This document shows positions 1 to 7,748 of a DNA stretch of 64,000 nucleotides, in pieces. The stretch spans positions 1,178,001 through 1,242,000 of the forward strand of contig NZ_CP010054.1 in NCBI RefSeq assembly GCF_000801315.1, read 5' to 3'. How positions within the stretch are numbered: the first letter of the stretch is position 1; each line of letters begins with the position of its first letter. The DNA is from Hymenobacter sp. DG25B. GTDB taxonomy: Bacteria > Bacteroidota > Bacteroidia > Cytophagales > Hymenobacteraceae. The notes under the pieces were generated by a model, which was not told the DNA's origin, did not search any database, and saw only the letters and a program-made list of their open reading frames with translations. The translations under genes and the position numbers were made by a program.

Positions 1-70
1 AGACCATGGCACCCGCTACCTCGGAAAAATCTACAACGACGACTGGATGCGCGAGCAAGGCTGGTTGTAG
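1..70 (+). CDS. C-terminal end of a PLP-dependent cysteine synthase / cystathionine beta-synthase-like enzyme (partial)
   Basis: An open frame enters from the left edge and ends at TAG 68-70, giving 22 visible residues that end in NDDWMREQGWL. The pattern DHGTRYLGKIYNDDWM resembles the C-terminus of bacterial cystathionine beta-synthase/cysteine synthase-type PLP enzymes, which often end in RY-K-YNDxWM. No catalytic residue is visible, so the assignment rests only on this short tail and is tentative. Confidence 0.5.
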   Translation, partial: DHGTRYLGKIYNDDWMREQGWL

Positions 71-129
71 AGTTTCACTTCCCCTGTTTTTGCGGATGGC
101 AGGGCCCACGCGTACCAATGCCCATAGCC

Positions 130-555
130 ATGCCTAAGAAACTGCGCAATGTTGTGCTGGTGGATGACAATGAAACCACCAGCTTTCTGAATAACCGTTT
201 GCTTAGCCGTTTGGACGTAGCTGAAAGCGTGCAGTCCTTTTCCCGCGCCGAAGAAGCCTATGCTTTTCTGTGGGGCGATGGTTCTGCCGGTACCGGCACC
301 AGCTCGGAAAAAGCAGCCAGCCTGATTTTTCTGGATCTGAAAATGCCCGGTATGGATGGCTTCGAGTTCCTGAAGCTATATGATGCTCTACCCGAGCAGG
401 CCAAGGAAAATACGGTCATGACCGTACTCACCACCTCTATGCATTCCGCCGACACCGCTCGGGTGGCGCAGTACAAGGATGTGGAGTACCTGGCCAAGCC
501 GCTCACGGAAGAGAAAATGAATAAGCTCATGGCAAAGCGGTTTCAGGACAAGTAA
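130..555 (+). CDS. Single-domain response regulator (CheY-like receiver)
   Basis: This is a stand-alone receiver domain of about 141 residues with no output domain, so it probably acts through a partner protein or in a phosphorelay. The acidic pocket is VDDN (D12-D13), the phospho-acceptor is D69 in FLDLKMPGMDG, the switch Thr/Ser lies near TTSM (101-104), and the conserved Lys is K123 in AKPL. A glycine/serine insertion lies between beta-2 and beta-3. Two in-frame ATGs (118 and 130) are possible; 130 gives the usual short N-terminus before NVVLVDDNE. No histidine kinase gene is adjacent. A TGTTTTTG box at 85-92 could be the -7 element. A strong hairpin terminator follows. Confidence 0.85.
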   Translation: MPKKLRNVVLVDDNETTSFLNNRLLSRLDVAESVQSFSRAEEAYAFLWGDGSAGTGTSSEKAASLIFLDLKMPGMDGFEFLKLYDALPEQAKENTVMTVLTTSMHSADTARVAQYKDVEYLAKPLTEEKMNKLMAKRFQDK

Positions 556-576
556 GACGTTGCTATTTGAGTTAAA

Positions 577-616
577 CAAAAAAAGCCTTCTGCTGATCAG
601 CAGAAGGCTTTTTTGT
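577..616. terminator. Bidirectional intrinsic terminator
   Basis: Positions 585-608 form a perfect 24-bp palindrome centred on TGATCA, flanked by an A-run on the left and a T-run on the right. It sits between the convergent response-regulator and adenine-deaminase genes, so it can terminate both. Confidence 0.85.
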
Positions 617-637
617 TTTTGATAGTGCCCGGCCTTG

Positions 638-2290
638 CTACACTACGGCGTCTACAAACCGGAAGGCTTCGCCATCAAACAGGCCTTTGTCGCTGAGCTT
701 AAGGCTGGGAATCACCAGCAAAGCCATAAAAGACAGCGTCATGAACGGAGCCTGCAGCGGGGAGCCCAGCTGCTTGGCCAGGGCATCTACGGCGGCATAG
801 GCCTCCGCCACGTGGTAGCCGTCTTTATCCGACATCAGCCCGGCTACGGGCAGGGGCAGGAGCATCTCCTGCCCATCGGGCCCTACAGCCGCCAGGCCGC
901 CTTTGGCTTCCATCACCAGGTTTACGGCGCGGGCCAGGCTCTCATTGTCGCAGCCTACGGCCGTGATGTTGTGCGAGTCGTGGCCTACGCTGCTGGCCAG
1001 TGCCCCCTGTTTCAGGCCGAAACCCTGGATGAAGGATACCGCGGGCGGGGCGGCGTGGTAGCGGTTTACCACGGTGAGCTTGAGAACATCCTGCGGCACA
1101 TCAGCTACCACATAGCCATCCTGCACGGTGGCGGCCATATCATGGCGGGCGGTAATAAGCTGCCCGTCGAAGCACTCCATCACGCGCACGGTGGCCACGT
1201 CGCCGGGGGTAGGCACCGCAAAATCAGCCGCCGTGAGGTGTTGGGAATAAAACTGATTGACTACGGGGCAGGGCGCCGGCGCAATGCGTGTCTGGCCGTT
1301 TTCGGCCACCAGCACCCCATCCAGGTACGTTTGCTGCACCCGGAAGTCCTGCAGGTTTTGCACCACAATAAAATCGGCGGCATCCCCCACTCGCAGCAGG
1401 CCCACTGGTAGGTTATAATGCTCCACCGGGTTGCGGCAGGCCACGCGCAGTACCTGCCGCACGTCCTGGCCGCGGGCCACGGCCCGCTGCACCAGCTGGT
1501 TAATATGGCCCAGCACCAGCGTATCGGGGTGCTTGTCGTCGGAGCAGAACATCATGTGCTCATGGTGTTCCGGCAGCAAATCAATGAGCGCCTCAAAGTT
1601 GCGGGCCGCCGAGCCTTCCCGCACCAGAATTTTCATGCCCACGGCCAGCTTGTCCAGGGCTTCTTCGGCCGTAAAGCATTCATGGTCGGTGCTGATGCCG
1701 GCGGCCGCATATTGGCGGGCGTCCTCGCCGCGCAGCCCGGGGGCGTGCCCGTCTACGGGGCGGCCATAAGCCTGCGCCAGCCGGATCTTCTCCATTACCT
1801 CCGCGTCGCGGTGCAGCACGCCCGGCCAATTCATCATTTCCGCCAGGTACCCGATTTTAGGGTTCTGAAACAGCTGCTCAATATCCTGGGGGGTAATGGT
1901 GGCGCCGGCGGTTTCAAACACGGTGGCCGGCACGCAGGAGGGAGCCCCAAAGCAGAACTTAAAGGGCACGTGCCCCGCGCTGGCCAGCATATAGTCCACG
2001 CCCGCCACGCCCAGCACGTTGCCTATTTCGTGCGGATCGGAGACGGTAGCTACGGTGCCGTGCACCACGGCCAGGCGGGCAAACTCGGCGGGCACCAGCA
2101 GGGAGCTTTCCACGTGCACGTGCGCATCTACAAAGCCGGGCAGGGCATAAGGTAGGGTGGCATCGGGTGCAGTAGCACCGGTGGGCGTGATGGACTGAAT
2201 GCGCCCATCCACCACAGAAATGGTGCCGGGCAGAATGGTGTTAGCGAAAAGGTCGACGACGTTGGCCGTCAGCTGGAATTCGGAGGGCAT
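638..2290 (-). CDS. ade: Adenine deaminase
   Basis: This enzyme hydrolyses adenine to hypoxanthine and ammonia in purine salvage. It is an amidohydrolase-superfamily protein of about 550 residues, the normal length for Ade. Near the N-terminus GFVDAHVHVESS carries the metal-binding HxH (about H57 and H59). The middle has the DHE segment (STDHECFTAEEA), and the C-terminal domain carries the family-typical HDSHN followed by VGCDNESL. A GTG 12 nt upstream (2302) could extend the protein by four residues; I prefer the ATG at 2290. The gene is monocistronic, convergent with the response regulator and divergent from a small lipoprotein ORF. Confidence 0.93.
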   Translation of the reverse strand: MPSEFQLTANVVDLFANTILPGTISVVDGRIQSITPTGATAPDATLPYALPGFVDAHVHVESSLLVPAEFARLAVVHGTVATVSDPHEIGNVLGVAGVDYMLASAGHVPFKFCFGAPSCVPATVFETAGATITPQDIEQLFQNPKIGYLAEMMNWPGVLHRDAEVMEKIRLAQAYGRPVDGHAPGLRGEDARQYAAAGISTDHECFTAEEALDKLAVGMKILVREGSAARNFEALIDLLPEHHEHMMFCSDDKHPDTLVLGHINQLVQRAVARGQDVRQVLRVACRNPVEHYNLPVGLLRVGDAADFIVVQNLQDFRVQQTYLDGVLVAENGQTRIAPAPCPVVNQFYSQHLTAADFAVPTPGDVATVRVMECFDGQLITARHDMAATVQDGYVVADVPQDVLKLTVVNRYHAAPPAVSFIQGFGLKQGALASSVGHDSHNITAVGCDNESLARAVNLVMEAKGGLAAVGPDGQEMLLPLPVAGLMSDKDGYHVAEAYAAVDALAKQLGSPLQAPFMTLSFMALLVIPSLKLSDKGLFDGEAFRFVDAVV

Positions 2291-2372
2291 AAGCGGATAC
2301 ACTAAGGGCCGACGTGCGGCGTTGCGCTGTAAAGAACCTTAACTTTACCTGAAAATCAGTATCTCCGTTACC

Positions 2373-2534
2373 GTGAGAAAGAGCATCACCACGTTTTTGG
2401 CCTTCTGGGTGCTGGCCACGGCCGGCGGCCTCACTACTTCCTGTGCTACCCGCACCCCGCAGCAGAAGAAAACGGCTTCCTTTAAACGGAAAGCCAAAGG
2501 CGGCCACGTGCCCTGCCCCTGCGACAGTCATTAA
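2373..2534 (+). CDS. Small predicted lipoprotein (53 aa)
   Basis: A GTG-initiated 53-codon frame not recognised as a named family. It has a basic start (VRKS), a hydrophobic stretch (TTFLAFWVLATAGG), then TTSC as a possible lipobox cysteine, followed by a Lys/Arg-rich tail ending PCPCDSH. Length, hydrophobicity and tail resemble the small lipoproteins common in Bacteroidota. A TTAACTTTA box at 2339-2347 could be its promoter, giving a short leader. There is no ATG in frame, so the start is uncertain and the gene is plausible rather than proven. Confidence 0.45.
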   Translation: MRKSITTFLAFWVLATAGGLTTSCATRTPQQKKTASFKRKAKGGHVPCPCDSH

Positions 2535-2554
2535 TAAGCAATAAGAGAACTAGC

Positions 2555-2748
2555 ATGCTGAGCGTAGCAGAACATGATGCTGCGCATGTGGTGCAGCAAG
2601 CCAGGGACCTGAAATAGCTTTCCCGCTTTTTCTGAACGTCCTGTCGAGCATGTGGCGCATCAAGCCAGGGACCGAGACAACTCGCTCGTGTGGTAAACCC
2701 AACGAAGTGGTAAAGATGCTTTAACAAGCTCCGCATGACAGTTTTCGC
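2555..2748. repeat. Composite intergenic repeat array
   Basis: Between the small lipoprotein and the first paralog lies about 190 bp of non-coding sequence built from repeated words: GTGGTGCAGCAAGCCAGGGA at 2589-2608 and a second version with GTGGCGCATCAAGCCAGGGA about 60 bp later, ending in AGATGCTTTAACAAGCTCC and GCATGACAG. These words recur at 46503-46594 and 56060-56115. It looks like several degenerate hairpin elements placed next to each other. Confidence 0.55.
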
Positions 2749-2803
2749 TTTAATGCCGTATTGAATTGATTTGCCGTAAAGGCTTACAACCAGCCCCAAC
2801 TCT

Positions 2804-3202
2804 ATGTCCACCACCGAAAACAACCCCCTCGCCGCCCTGCACCAGGCCGCCGAAGCCGTCCGCCAGCAGCTGCAGGTAAATGCCTTCGATGCCGCCGCCG
2901 TGCAGCACCTGGCCGACTTTATTGAGGCCCAGCGCCCCACCCTGAAGCCGGATGACCGGCAGGGCGTTATTACGGCCCTGGGCTGCTTCCTGGGCGAGTG
3001 TATGGTGCAGACGTTTGGCGGCCAATGGGCCGCTGGCCCCGATGGCAGCACGGGGGTAGGAATAGGAGGGCAGCACTTCTTTAATCCCTTCTATCGTATT
3101 GATCAACAGCTCACTCACGGTTTGCAGGAGTCGGTAGCGGCCTTCTTTGCCAGCGTGCCCAACCGGATGGAAGAGAAAGTACAGCGCAAAAGCTGGATTT
3201 AA
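2804..3202 (+). CDS. Conserved hypothetical protein, first of two tandem paralogs
   Basis: A soluble 132-residue protein of unknown function with no signal peptide or membrane segment. It has an Ala-rich helical N-terminal half, then ALGCFLGECMVQTFGG and a GxGIGGQHFFNPFYRI segment, ending in a helix. The next gene has the same architecture and many of the same residues (LADFIE/LAKFIE, GCFLGEC, FGG-W, NPF), so the two arose by tandem duplication. ATG 2804 is the first start after a TGATTTGC promoter-like box (2766-2774). I do not recognise a named domain; the GECM/FGG pattern hints at a small helical fold. Confidence 0.75.
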   Translation: MSTTENNPLAALHQAAEAVRQQLQVNAFDAAAVQHLADFIEAQRPTLKPDDRQGVITALGCFLGECMVQTFGGQWAAGPDGSTGVGIGGQHFFNPFYRIDQQLTHGLQESVAAFFASVPNRMEEKVQRKSWI

Positions 3203-3324
3203 TATCAATTTTCAAATAAAAATTTCATTATTCCGCGCCAGTTCGATATACTTACTGTACGACCTGGCAACACACCTATTGTCCATTAACCAGCCCAGAA
3301 GCCAGGACTGGTCCTTTACGTGCT

Positions 3325-3732
3325 GTGGAAGAACTGAGAACGGCCGCCGAAGCTGTGCGGCAGAATTTGAATTTTTCGTCGTTCGACGAACCGGCTGTGC
3401 GTGAGCTGGCCAAATTTATTGAGGAGCAGCGCTCTACCATGCCCGAAGCCGAGCAACCCGGCGTGATCAATGCCCTGGGCTGCTTCCTGGGGGAGTGCAT
3501 TATTCGGAGCTTTGGCGGCTACTGGCACCGGGAAATGAACGGCTTGGTGGGCGTGCGGCTGCAGGGCCGGGACCTCATTAATCCGTTTGTTTCGATAGAG
3601 CGCCACCTGCTGCACGGGGTAGTGGATGCCGTGGTATCCGTATTTCGGGAAGCGGCAGTAGTGCCGGATTCAGCGCGGCGGAGAACGTGGATACCACTAC
3701 CTTTGCCCCCGCGTCGAACCCTCTCCACATGA
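3325..3732 (+). CDS. Conserved hypothetical protein, second tandem paralog, coupled to cmk
   Basis: A 135-residue paralog of the preceding gene. It shares AAEAVRQ, DEPAVRELAKFIE, INALGCFLGECII, SFGGYW and INPFVSIE with it. The start is GTG 3325; there is no ATG in frame before the conserved region. Its C-terminal 30 residues (from VPDSARRRTW to PPRRTLST) are basic and Pro-rich and have no counterpart in the first copy. The stop overlaps the cmk start as ATGA (3729-3732), which predicts translational coupling with cytidylate kinase. Function unknown. Confidence 0.72.
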   Translation: MEELRTAAEAVRQNLNFSSFDEPAVRELAKFIEEQRSTMPEAEQPGVINALGCFLGECIIRSFGGYWHREMNGLVGVRLQGRDLINPFVSIERHLLHGVVDAVVSVFREAAVVPDSARRRTWIPLPLPPRRTLST

Positions 3733-4457
3733 AACTACTCGTCATTGCCATCGATGGCTACTCCTCGTGCGGCAAAAGCACCACGGCTAAGGCCGTAGCC
3801 GCCGAATTAGGCTATGCCTACATCGATACGGGAGCCATGTACCGGGCAGTGACGTTGTACTTACTGGAACATAATATCAGTCTGGAAGACCTGCCCCGTA
3901 TTGAGCAGGCCTTGCATGAAATGCACATCACCTTCAAGCGTAACCGCCGCACGGGGCGCAACGAGGTGTGCATTGATGGCGAAATCAGGGAAGACGAAAT
4001 CCGCCAGATGCGCATTTCCAACTCCGTGAGCGAGGTATCTGTGATTCCGGCCGTGCGCCACGCCATGGTGCGCCAGCAGCAGCGCATGGGCCGCAAGCGC
4101 GGCGTGGTAATGGACGGGCGCGATATTGGCACTACCGTGTTTCCGGACGCGGAAGTGAAAATATTTATGACGGCCGATACCCGCACCCGCGCCGTGCGCC
4201 GCCAGGATGAACTTCTGGCCAAGGGGGAAGAGGTGGCGCTGGAAAGCATCATTGATAACCTGGTGAAGCGCGACCATATAGACTCTACCCGCACGGAAAG
4301 CCCCCTGCGCCGCGCCGCCGATGCCGTGCTGCTCGATACCTCGCACATCACCATTGATGAGCAGGTGGATTTCGTCCTCGAGCGGGTTTCTGCCGTATTA
4401 TTAGCGCAGGCGGCTGCCGCTCATAATGAGCGAAATGGCAGTGAGGCCGTGGTATAA
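3729..4457 (+). CDS. cmk: Cytidylate kinase
   Basis: Phosphorylates CMP and dCMP with ATP in the cytosol. The P-loop is GYSSCGKST (G10-T18 counting from ATG 3729), followed by YIDTGAMYRAVTL, the family signature for nucleotide binding. GRDIGTTVFPDAEVKIFMTA and the RRQDEL and RDHIDSTR segments match the CMP-binding and lid regions. The length (242 aa) is slightly above usual because of a short Ala-rich C-terminal tail. An in-frame start 42 nt upstream would lie inside the preceding gene; the ATG at 3729, which overlaps the upstream stop, gives the normal Cmk N-terminus. Confidence 0.95.
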   Translation: MKLLVIAIDGYSSCGKSTTAKAVAAELGYAYIDTGAMYRAVTLYLLEHNISLEDLPRIEQALHEMHITFKRNRRTGRNEVCIDGEIREDEIRQMRISNSVSEVSVIPAVRHAMVRQQQRMGRKRGVVMDGRDIGTTVFPDAEVKIFMTADTRTRAVRRQDELLAKGEEVALESIIDNLVKRDHIDSTRTESPLRRAADAVLLDTSHITIDEQVDFVLERVSAVLLAQAAAAHNERNGSEAVV

Positions 4458-4463
4458 ACAGGT

Positions 4464-4488
4464 AGGCCCGAAAGTTGCTTTCGGGCCT
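4464..4488 (+). terminator. Hairpin terminator after cmk
   Basis: A perfect 11-bp stem (AGGCCCGAAAG paired with CTTTCGGGCCT) with a TTG loop lies 6 bp after the cmk stop. The T-run that follows is weak (TCTGCTATTTGTTCT), so termination may be partial. Confidence 0.6.
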
Positions 4489-4491
4489 TCT

Positions 4492-4499
4492 GCTATTTG
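4492..4499 (+). promoter_or_regulatory. Candidate -7 promoter element of ispH
   Basis: GCTATTTG matches the Bacteroidota sigma -7 consensus TAnnTTTG at most positions and lies 12 bp before the ispH ATG, directly after the cmk terminator hairpin. No clear -33 TTTG was assigned. Confidence 0.35.
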
Positions 4500-4511
4500 T
4501 TCTCAGAACCC

Positions 4512-5390
4512 ATGAATGTTACGATAGATAAGAATTCCGGGTATTGCTTTGGGGTTGAATTCGCCATTCAGATGGCTGAAGACGAGCTGGCACATGAACC
4601 CACGCTTTATTGCCTCGGCGACATTGTGCACAACCGCATGGAAGTGGAGCGCCTGCATGCCCTGGGCCTGCGCATCATTGACCGGGAGCAACTGGGTACC
4701 CTGCACGACTGCAAAGTGCTGATCCGGGCCCACGGCGAGCCACCGGAAACCTATCAACTGGCTCTGCAGAACAATCTGGAGCTGATTGATGCCTCCTGCC
4801 CCGTGGTGCTGAAGCTGCAGAACCGCGTGAAGCACGCCTTCGATGCCACTACCCGGCAGGATGGTCAGATTGTCATCTACGGGCAGCCCGGCCACGCCGA
4901 AGTGACGGGCCTGAATGGCCAGACCGGCAACCGGGCCCTGATTGTGATGCATGAGGCCGACCTGGACCAGATAGATTTCAGCCGCCCCGTTACCCTGTTC
5001 AGCCAGACTACCAAAAGCACCGCCGGCTTCTACCACATGAAGGAGCTGATGGAGCAGCGCATTCAGGCCGCGGGCGGCTCCCTGCAGTCCTTTGATGCCA
5101 ACGACAGCATCTGCCGGCAGGTAAGCAACCGGGAGCCCGCCCTGCGCCGCTTTGCCGTGGAGCACGACGTGGTCATCTTTGTGAGTGGCCGCAAAAGCTC
5201 CAATGGCAAGGCCCTGTTCTCGGTGGTGAACCAAACCAACCCGCGCAGCTATTTCGTGGAAAACGAGCAGGAAATAGACGACGCCTGGTTTCAGGGGGCA
5301 CAGTCGGTAGGTATTTGTGGGGCCACCAGCACGCCCATGTGGCTGATGAGCCGCGTGGCCGAGCGCATTGAGCCGGTGGCTGCTGCCTAG
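4512..5390 (+). CDS. ispH: 4-hydroxy-3-methylbut-2-enyl diphosphate reductase
   Basis: Last step of the MEP isoprenoid pathway: HMBPP is reduced to IPP and DMAPP by a cytosolic [4Fe-4S] enzyme. The three cluster cysteines are C12 (SGYCFGV), C96 (DASCPVV) and C201 (DSICRQVSNRE). Conserved substrate motifs are also present: RAHGEPPE, GQPGHAEV, FSQTTKST and the C-terminal SSNGKALFSV and GATSTPMWL. An upstream in-frame start (4497) would lie on the promoter-like box, so ATG 4512 is chosen. The length of 292 aa is normal. The gene appears to be transcribed alone. Confidence 0.95.
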   Translation: MNVTIDKNSGYCFGVEFAIQMAEDELAHEPTLYCLGDIVHNRMEVERLHALGLRIIDREQLGTLHDCKVLIRAHGEPPETYQLALQNNLELIDASCPVVLKLQNRVKHAFDATTRQDGQIVIYGQPGHAEVTGLNGQTGNRALIVMHEADLDQIDFSRPVTLFSQTTKSTAGFYHMKELMEQRIQAAGGSLQSFDANDSICRQVSNREPALRRFAVEHDVVIFVSGRKSSNGKALFSVVNQTNPRSYFVENEQEIDDAWFQGAQSVGICGATSTPMWLMSRVAERIEPVAAA

Positions 5391-5427
5391 GCTCCCGGTC
5401 ATCCTGCAGTTGATTTTCTGATTTTTG

Positions 5428-5453
5428 AAGCCCGGTCGTCAGCGGCCGGGCTT
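5428..5453 (+). terminator. Hairpin terminator after ispH
   Basis: AAGCCCGG pairs with CCGGGCTT around a 10-nt loop, 38 bp after the ispH stop, followed by TCCTGTG. It is T-poor, so moderate confidence. Confidence 0.55.
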
Positions 5454-5476
5454 TCCTGTGTAGTTTTCCGCCCTTC

Positions 5477-6022
5477 ATGAGCAAACTCGGTACTTACTTT
5501 CTGAATGGGCTGCTGATTTTAGCCCCCATCACCATCACAATTTATATTCTGGTGGGCATTTTTATGTGGCTGGATGGCCTGTTCAATCTGAACGGCTACC
5601 CTGGTCTGGGGCTGCTTACTATGCTGGTGCTCATTACGCTGGTTGGGTTTATAGCCCGCTCGTTTGCCGTGCGTCCGTTTCTGGTGCTCACCGAGCGGGT
5701 GCTGCACCGTACACCGCTGGTCAGCATTATTTATTCCAGCCTGAAAGACCTGTTTGATGCCTTTGTGGGCGACAATCAGAAATTCAACCGGCCCGTGCTG
5801 GTGTGCGTGAACGAGGAAACCAAGTCCTACCGCATGGGCTTTGCCACCCAGGACGACCTCAGCGTGATGCACCGCCCCGATCTGCTGGCCGTGTACTATC
5901 CGCACTCCTACAACTTCTCCGGTGAGTTGCAGCTGGTGCCCAAAGAATCCGTGACGTACCTGGATTTGCCCAGCAGCGAGGTAATGAAGTTTATTGTTTC
6001 CGGGGGCGTGTCTAAGTTATAA
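5477..6022 (+). CDS. DUF502 family inner-membrane protein
   Basis: A 181-residue integral membrane protein of unknown function. Two hydrophobic helices occupy residues of about 8-35 (LLILAPITITIYILV, then MWLDGLF) and 42-65 (LGLLTMLVLITLVGFIA). The cytoplasmic part has the family pattern TPLVSIIYSSLKDLFDAF and a C-terminal beta-rich segment ending PSSEVMKFIVSGGV. This arrangement and length match the DUF502 family. A TAGTTTTC box (5461-5468) precedes the ATG by 8 bp. No adjacent partner suggests a function. Confidence 0.82.
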   Translation: MSKLGTYFLNGLLILAPITITIYILVGIFMWLDGLFNLNGYPGLGLLTMLVLITLVGFIARSFAVRPFLVLTERVLHRTPLVSIIYSSLKDLFDAFVGDNQKFNRPVLVCVNEETKSYRMGFATQDDLSVMHRPDLLAVYYPHSYNFSGELQLVPKESVTYLDLPSSEVMKFIVSGGVSKL

Positions 6023-6069
6023 ATGGTGAGATAGTGAAATGGTGAGGTGGTGGAGGGGTAAGATAACAG

Positions 6070-6173
6070 CTGTCACCCTGAGCCCTATGAAGAACCTTGT
6101 CACGCTGGAACGACCATCGTAACCACGACTCGTACACATGTGATAAGGTCCTTCGCAGGGCTCAGGATGACAG
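6070..6173 (-). repeat. 104-bp palindromic repeat, copy 1 (inverted orientation)
   Basis: The ends CTGTCACCCTGAGCCC and GGGCTCAGGATGACAG are near-perfect reverse complements, so the RNA would fold into a long hairpin. It is exactly the same length as the copies at 36349-36452 and 55932-56035. Its centre (GAACGACCATCGTAAC) matches the reverse complement of the other copies, so this one is inverted. Confidence 0.85.
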
Positions 6174-6195
6174 CCTTTTCCCGCACCAGCTTCCT

Positions 6196-6990
6196 TTGAA
6201 AACGCAACTGCACTACCAGCGCTATGGCACCGGGCCCCGGGTTATTCTGGCCTTTCATGGCTATGGGCAGGGCCAGGGGCACTGGCGCAACCTGATTGCC
6301 GCGCTGGGCCCCGGCGTAACGGTGTATGCCTTCGACCTGTTTTACCACGGGCGCAGCCACCTGGCCCGCCCCGATGCCCCGCTCACTAAAAAGCGGCTGG
6401 GAGAGGTGCTGGATGATTTTTTGCGCGAGCGTGGGCTAACCCGCTATGGGCTGCTGGCCTTCAGCATGGGTGCCAAATTTGCCCTCACGCTATTAGAAGA
6501 CCACCCGGAGCAGGTAGAGAAAATCTGGCTGATTGCGCCTGATGGCCTGCAGCGGCAGTTCTGGTATAAGCTGGCCACCTCGCCGGCCGTGATGCGCGGT
6601 ATGCTGGGCCGCGCCGTGCTGCGGCCCCAGCGCCTGCTGGGTTGGCTGGATACGCTGGCGCAACGCCGGCTGGTCAGCACGGGGCTGGTACGCTTTGCGC
6701 AGTGGCAGTTGGATAGCCGCGAAAAGCGCCTGCGCGTGTACCGTAGCTGGACGGGCTTCCGAAACCTGACCTTTGACTTGACCCAGCTGCGGCGCCTGCT
6801 CAATGAACACCAGATACCCATCACCTTTTTCCTGGGCCAGCACGACCAGGTAATTCCCTACGCCGGTCTGCAGCCCTTTATAAACGGCCTGCCGCACGCG
6901 CACACGGTGGTACTGAATGCCGGGCATGCCGGCTTGCTGTATGACGTGACGAGCTGGCTGCGGCGGCACCCGGCGGAAGCCACTTGGTAG
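6196..6990 (+). CDS. Alpha/beta hydrolase
   Basis: Predicted cytosolic serine hydrolase of about 265 residues, substrate unknown. The oxyanion region is AFHGYGQGQGHW, the nucleophile elbow is AFSMG (Ser90), the acid is probably the Asp of GQHDQVIPY, and the catalytic His is in NAGHAGLLYD. The open frame extends upstream to 6097, but that part lies inside the 104-bp repeat and reads as junk. I therefore place the start at TTG 6196, right after the repeat, giving LKTQLHYQRYG, the normal first strand of the fold. A repeat insertion may have replaced the original 5' region. Confidence 0.8.
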   Translation: MKTQLHYQRYGTGPRVILAFHGYGQGQGHWRNLIAALGPGVTVYAFDLFYHGRSHLARPDAPLTKKRLGEVLDDFLRERGLTRYGLLAFSMGAKFALTLLEDHPEQVEKIWLIAPDGLQRQFWYKLATSPAVMRGMLGRAVLRPQRLLGWLDTLAQRRLVSTGLVRFAQWQLDSREKRLRVYRSWTGFRNLTFDLTQLRRLLNEHQIPITFFLGQHDQVIPYAGLQPFINGLPHAHTVVLNAGHAGLLYDVTSWLRRHPAEATW

Positions 6991-6997
6991 CCGGCCG

Positions 6998-7570
6998 CTA
7001 CTTCAGCAGCTCCTGCTCGTAAAGCCAGCGGTTATCTTCATTAAAGGCCACGAAAACCACGGTTTGCGGAAACTCATGCTGTGCCAGGTACTTGCGTACT
7101 TCCCGCACAGCCAGCTCGGCGGCTTCTTCTTTGGGGTAGCTATAAATACCCGTGCTGATACCCGGAAAAGCAATGGAGCTCAGCTGATGTTCGGTGGCCA
7201 GCTGCAGCGCGTTGCGGTAGCAGCTGGCCAGCAGCTCCGGCTCGCGCTTGTGGCCGCCCTGCCACACTGGCCCCACGGTATGAATTACAAACGAGGCCGG
7301 TAGCTGGCCGCCGGTGGTAATTACAGCCTCGCCAGTGGGCATTCCATCGGGATATTGGGTGGCGCGCACCTGCCGGCAGGCTTCCAGAATGGCCGGCCCG
7401 CCAGCCCGGTGAATGGCGCCATCTACGCCGCCCCCGCCCAGTAGCGAGGAGTTGGCGGCATTCACAATGGCATCGGTGTCAAGCTCCGTAATGTCGCCCA
7501 GGTAAAGCAGAATGCGCCCAAAGGACTGGGCGGCGCGCCAGGGAGAGGCAGTAGGGTCGGAAGAGGCCAT
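6998..7570 (-). CDS. Macrodomain protein (O-acetyl-ADP-ribose deacetylase-like)
   Basis: A single macrodomain of 190 residues, likely hydrolysing O-acetyl-ADP-ribose or mono-ADP-ribosyl groups. The signature is complete: GDITELDTDAIVNAANSSL, GGGGVDGAIHRAGG (the ADP-ribose phosphate loop), GEAVITTGGQLPASFVIHTVGPVW, and FPGISTGIYSYPKEEAA. This matches the YmdB/MacroD-type branch. The N-terminal 20 residues (ASSDPTASPWRAAQ) are not conserved in the family as far as I can judge. It is convergent with the alpha/beta hydrolase, with only 7 bp between their stops. Confidence 0.9.
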   Translation of the reverse strand: MASSDPTASPWRAAQSFGRILLYLGDITELDTDAIVNAANSSLLGGGGVDGAIHRAGGPAILEACRQVRATQYPDGMPTGEAVITTGGQLPASFVIHTVGPVWQGGHKREPELLASCYRNALQLATEHQLSSIAFPGISTGIYSYPKEEAAELAVREVRKYLAQHEFPQTVVFVAFNEDNRWLYEQELLK

Positions 7571-7748
7571 AGGAGTAGTTGATTCGGATGAGGCGCATAC
7601 GTAGGCCGCACGCCCCGGGCTTGGCTTTCGTCGCTCTTTTTCTACAGGTCAGCGGCTGAATAGCTCACTTAAGTAAATTACGAATTGTGTATATTATTTG
7701 AAATGAATAGGTTTCGTCTATCAATCTCACCTAATCCCCTCTTTTGCC

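Noticed and set aside
635-1411. 258-codon rightward open frame
   Set aside because: Lies fully opposite the adenine deaminase gene; a GC-rich antisense shadow with no family pattern.
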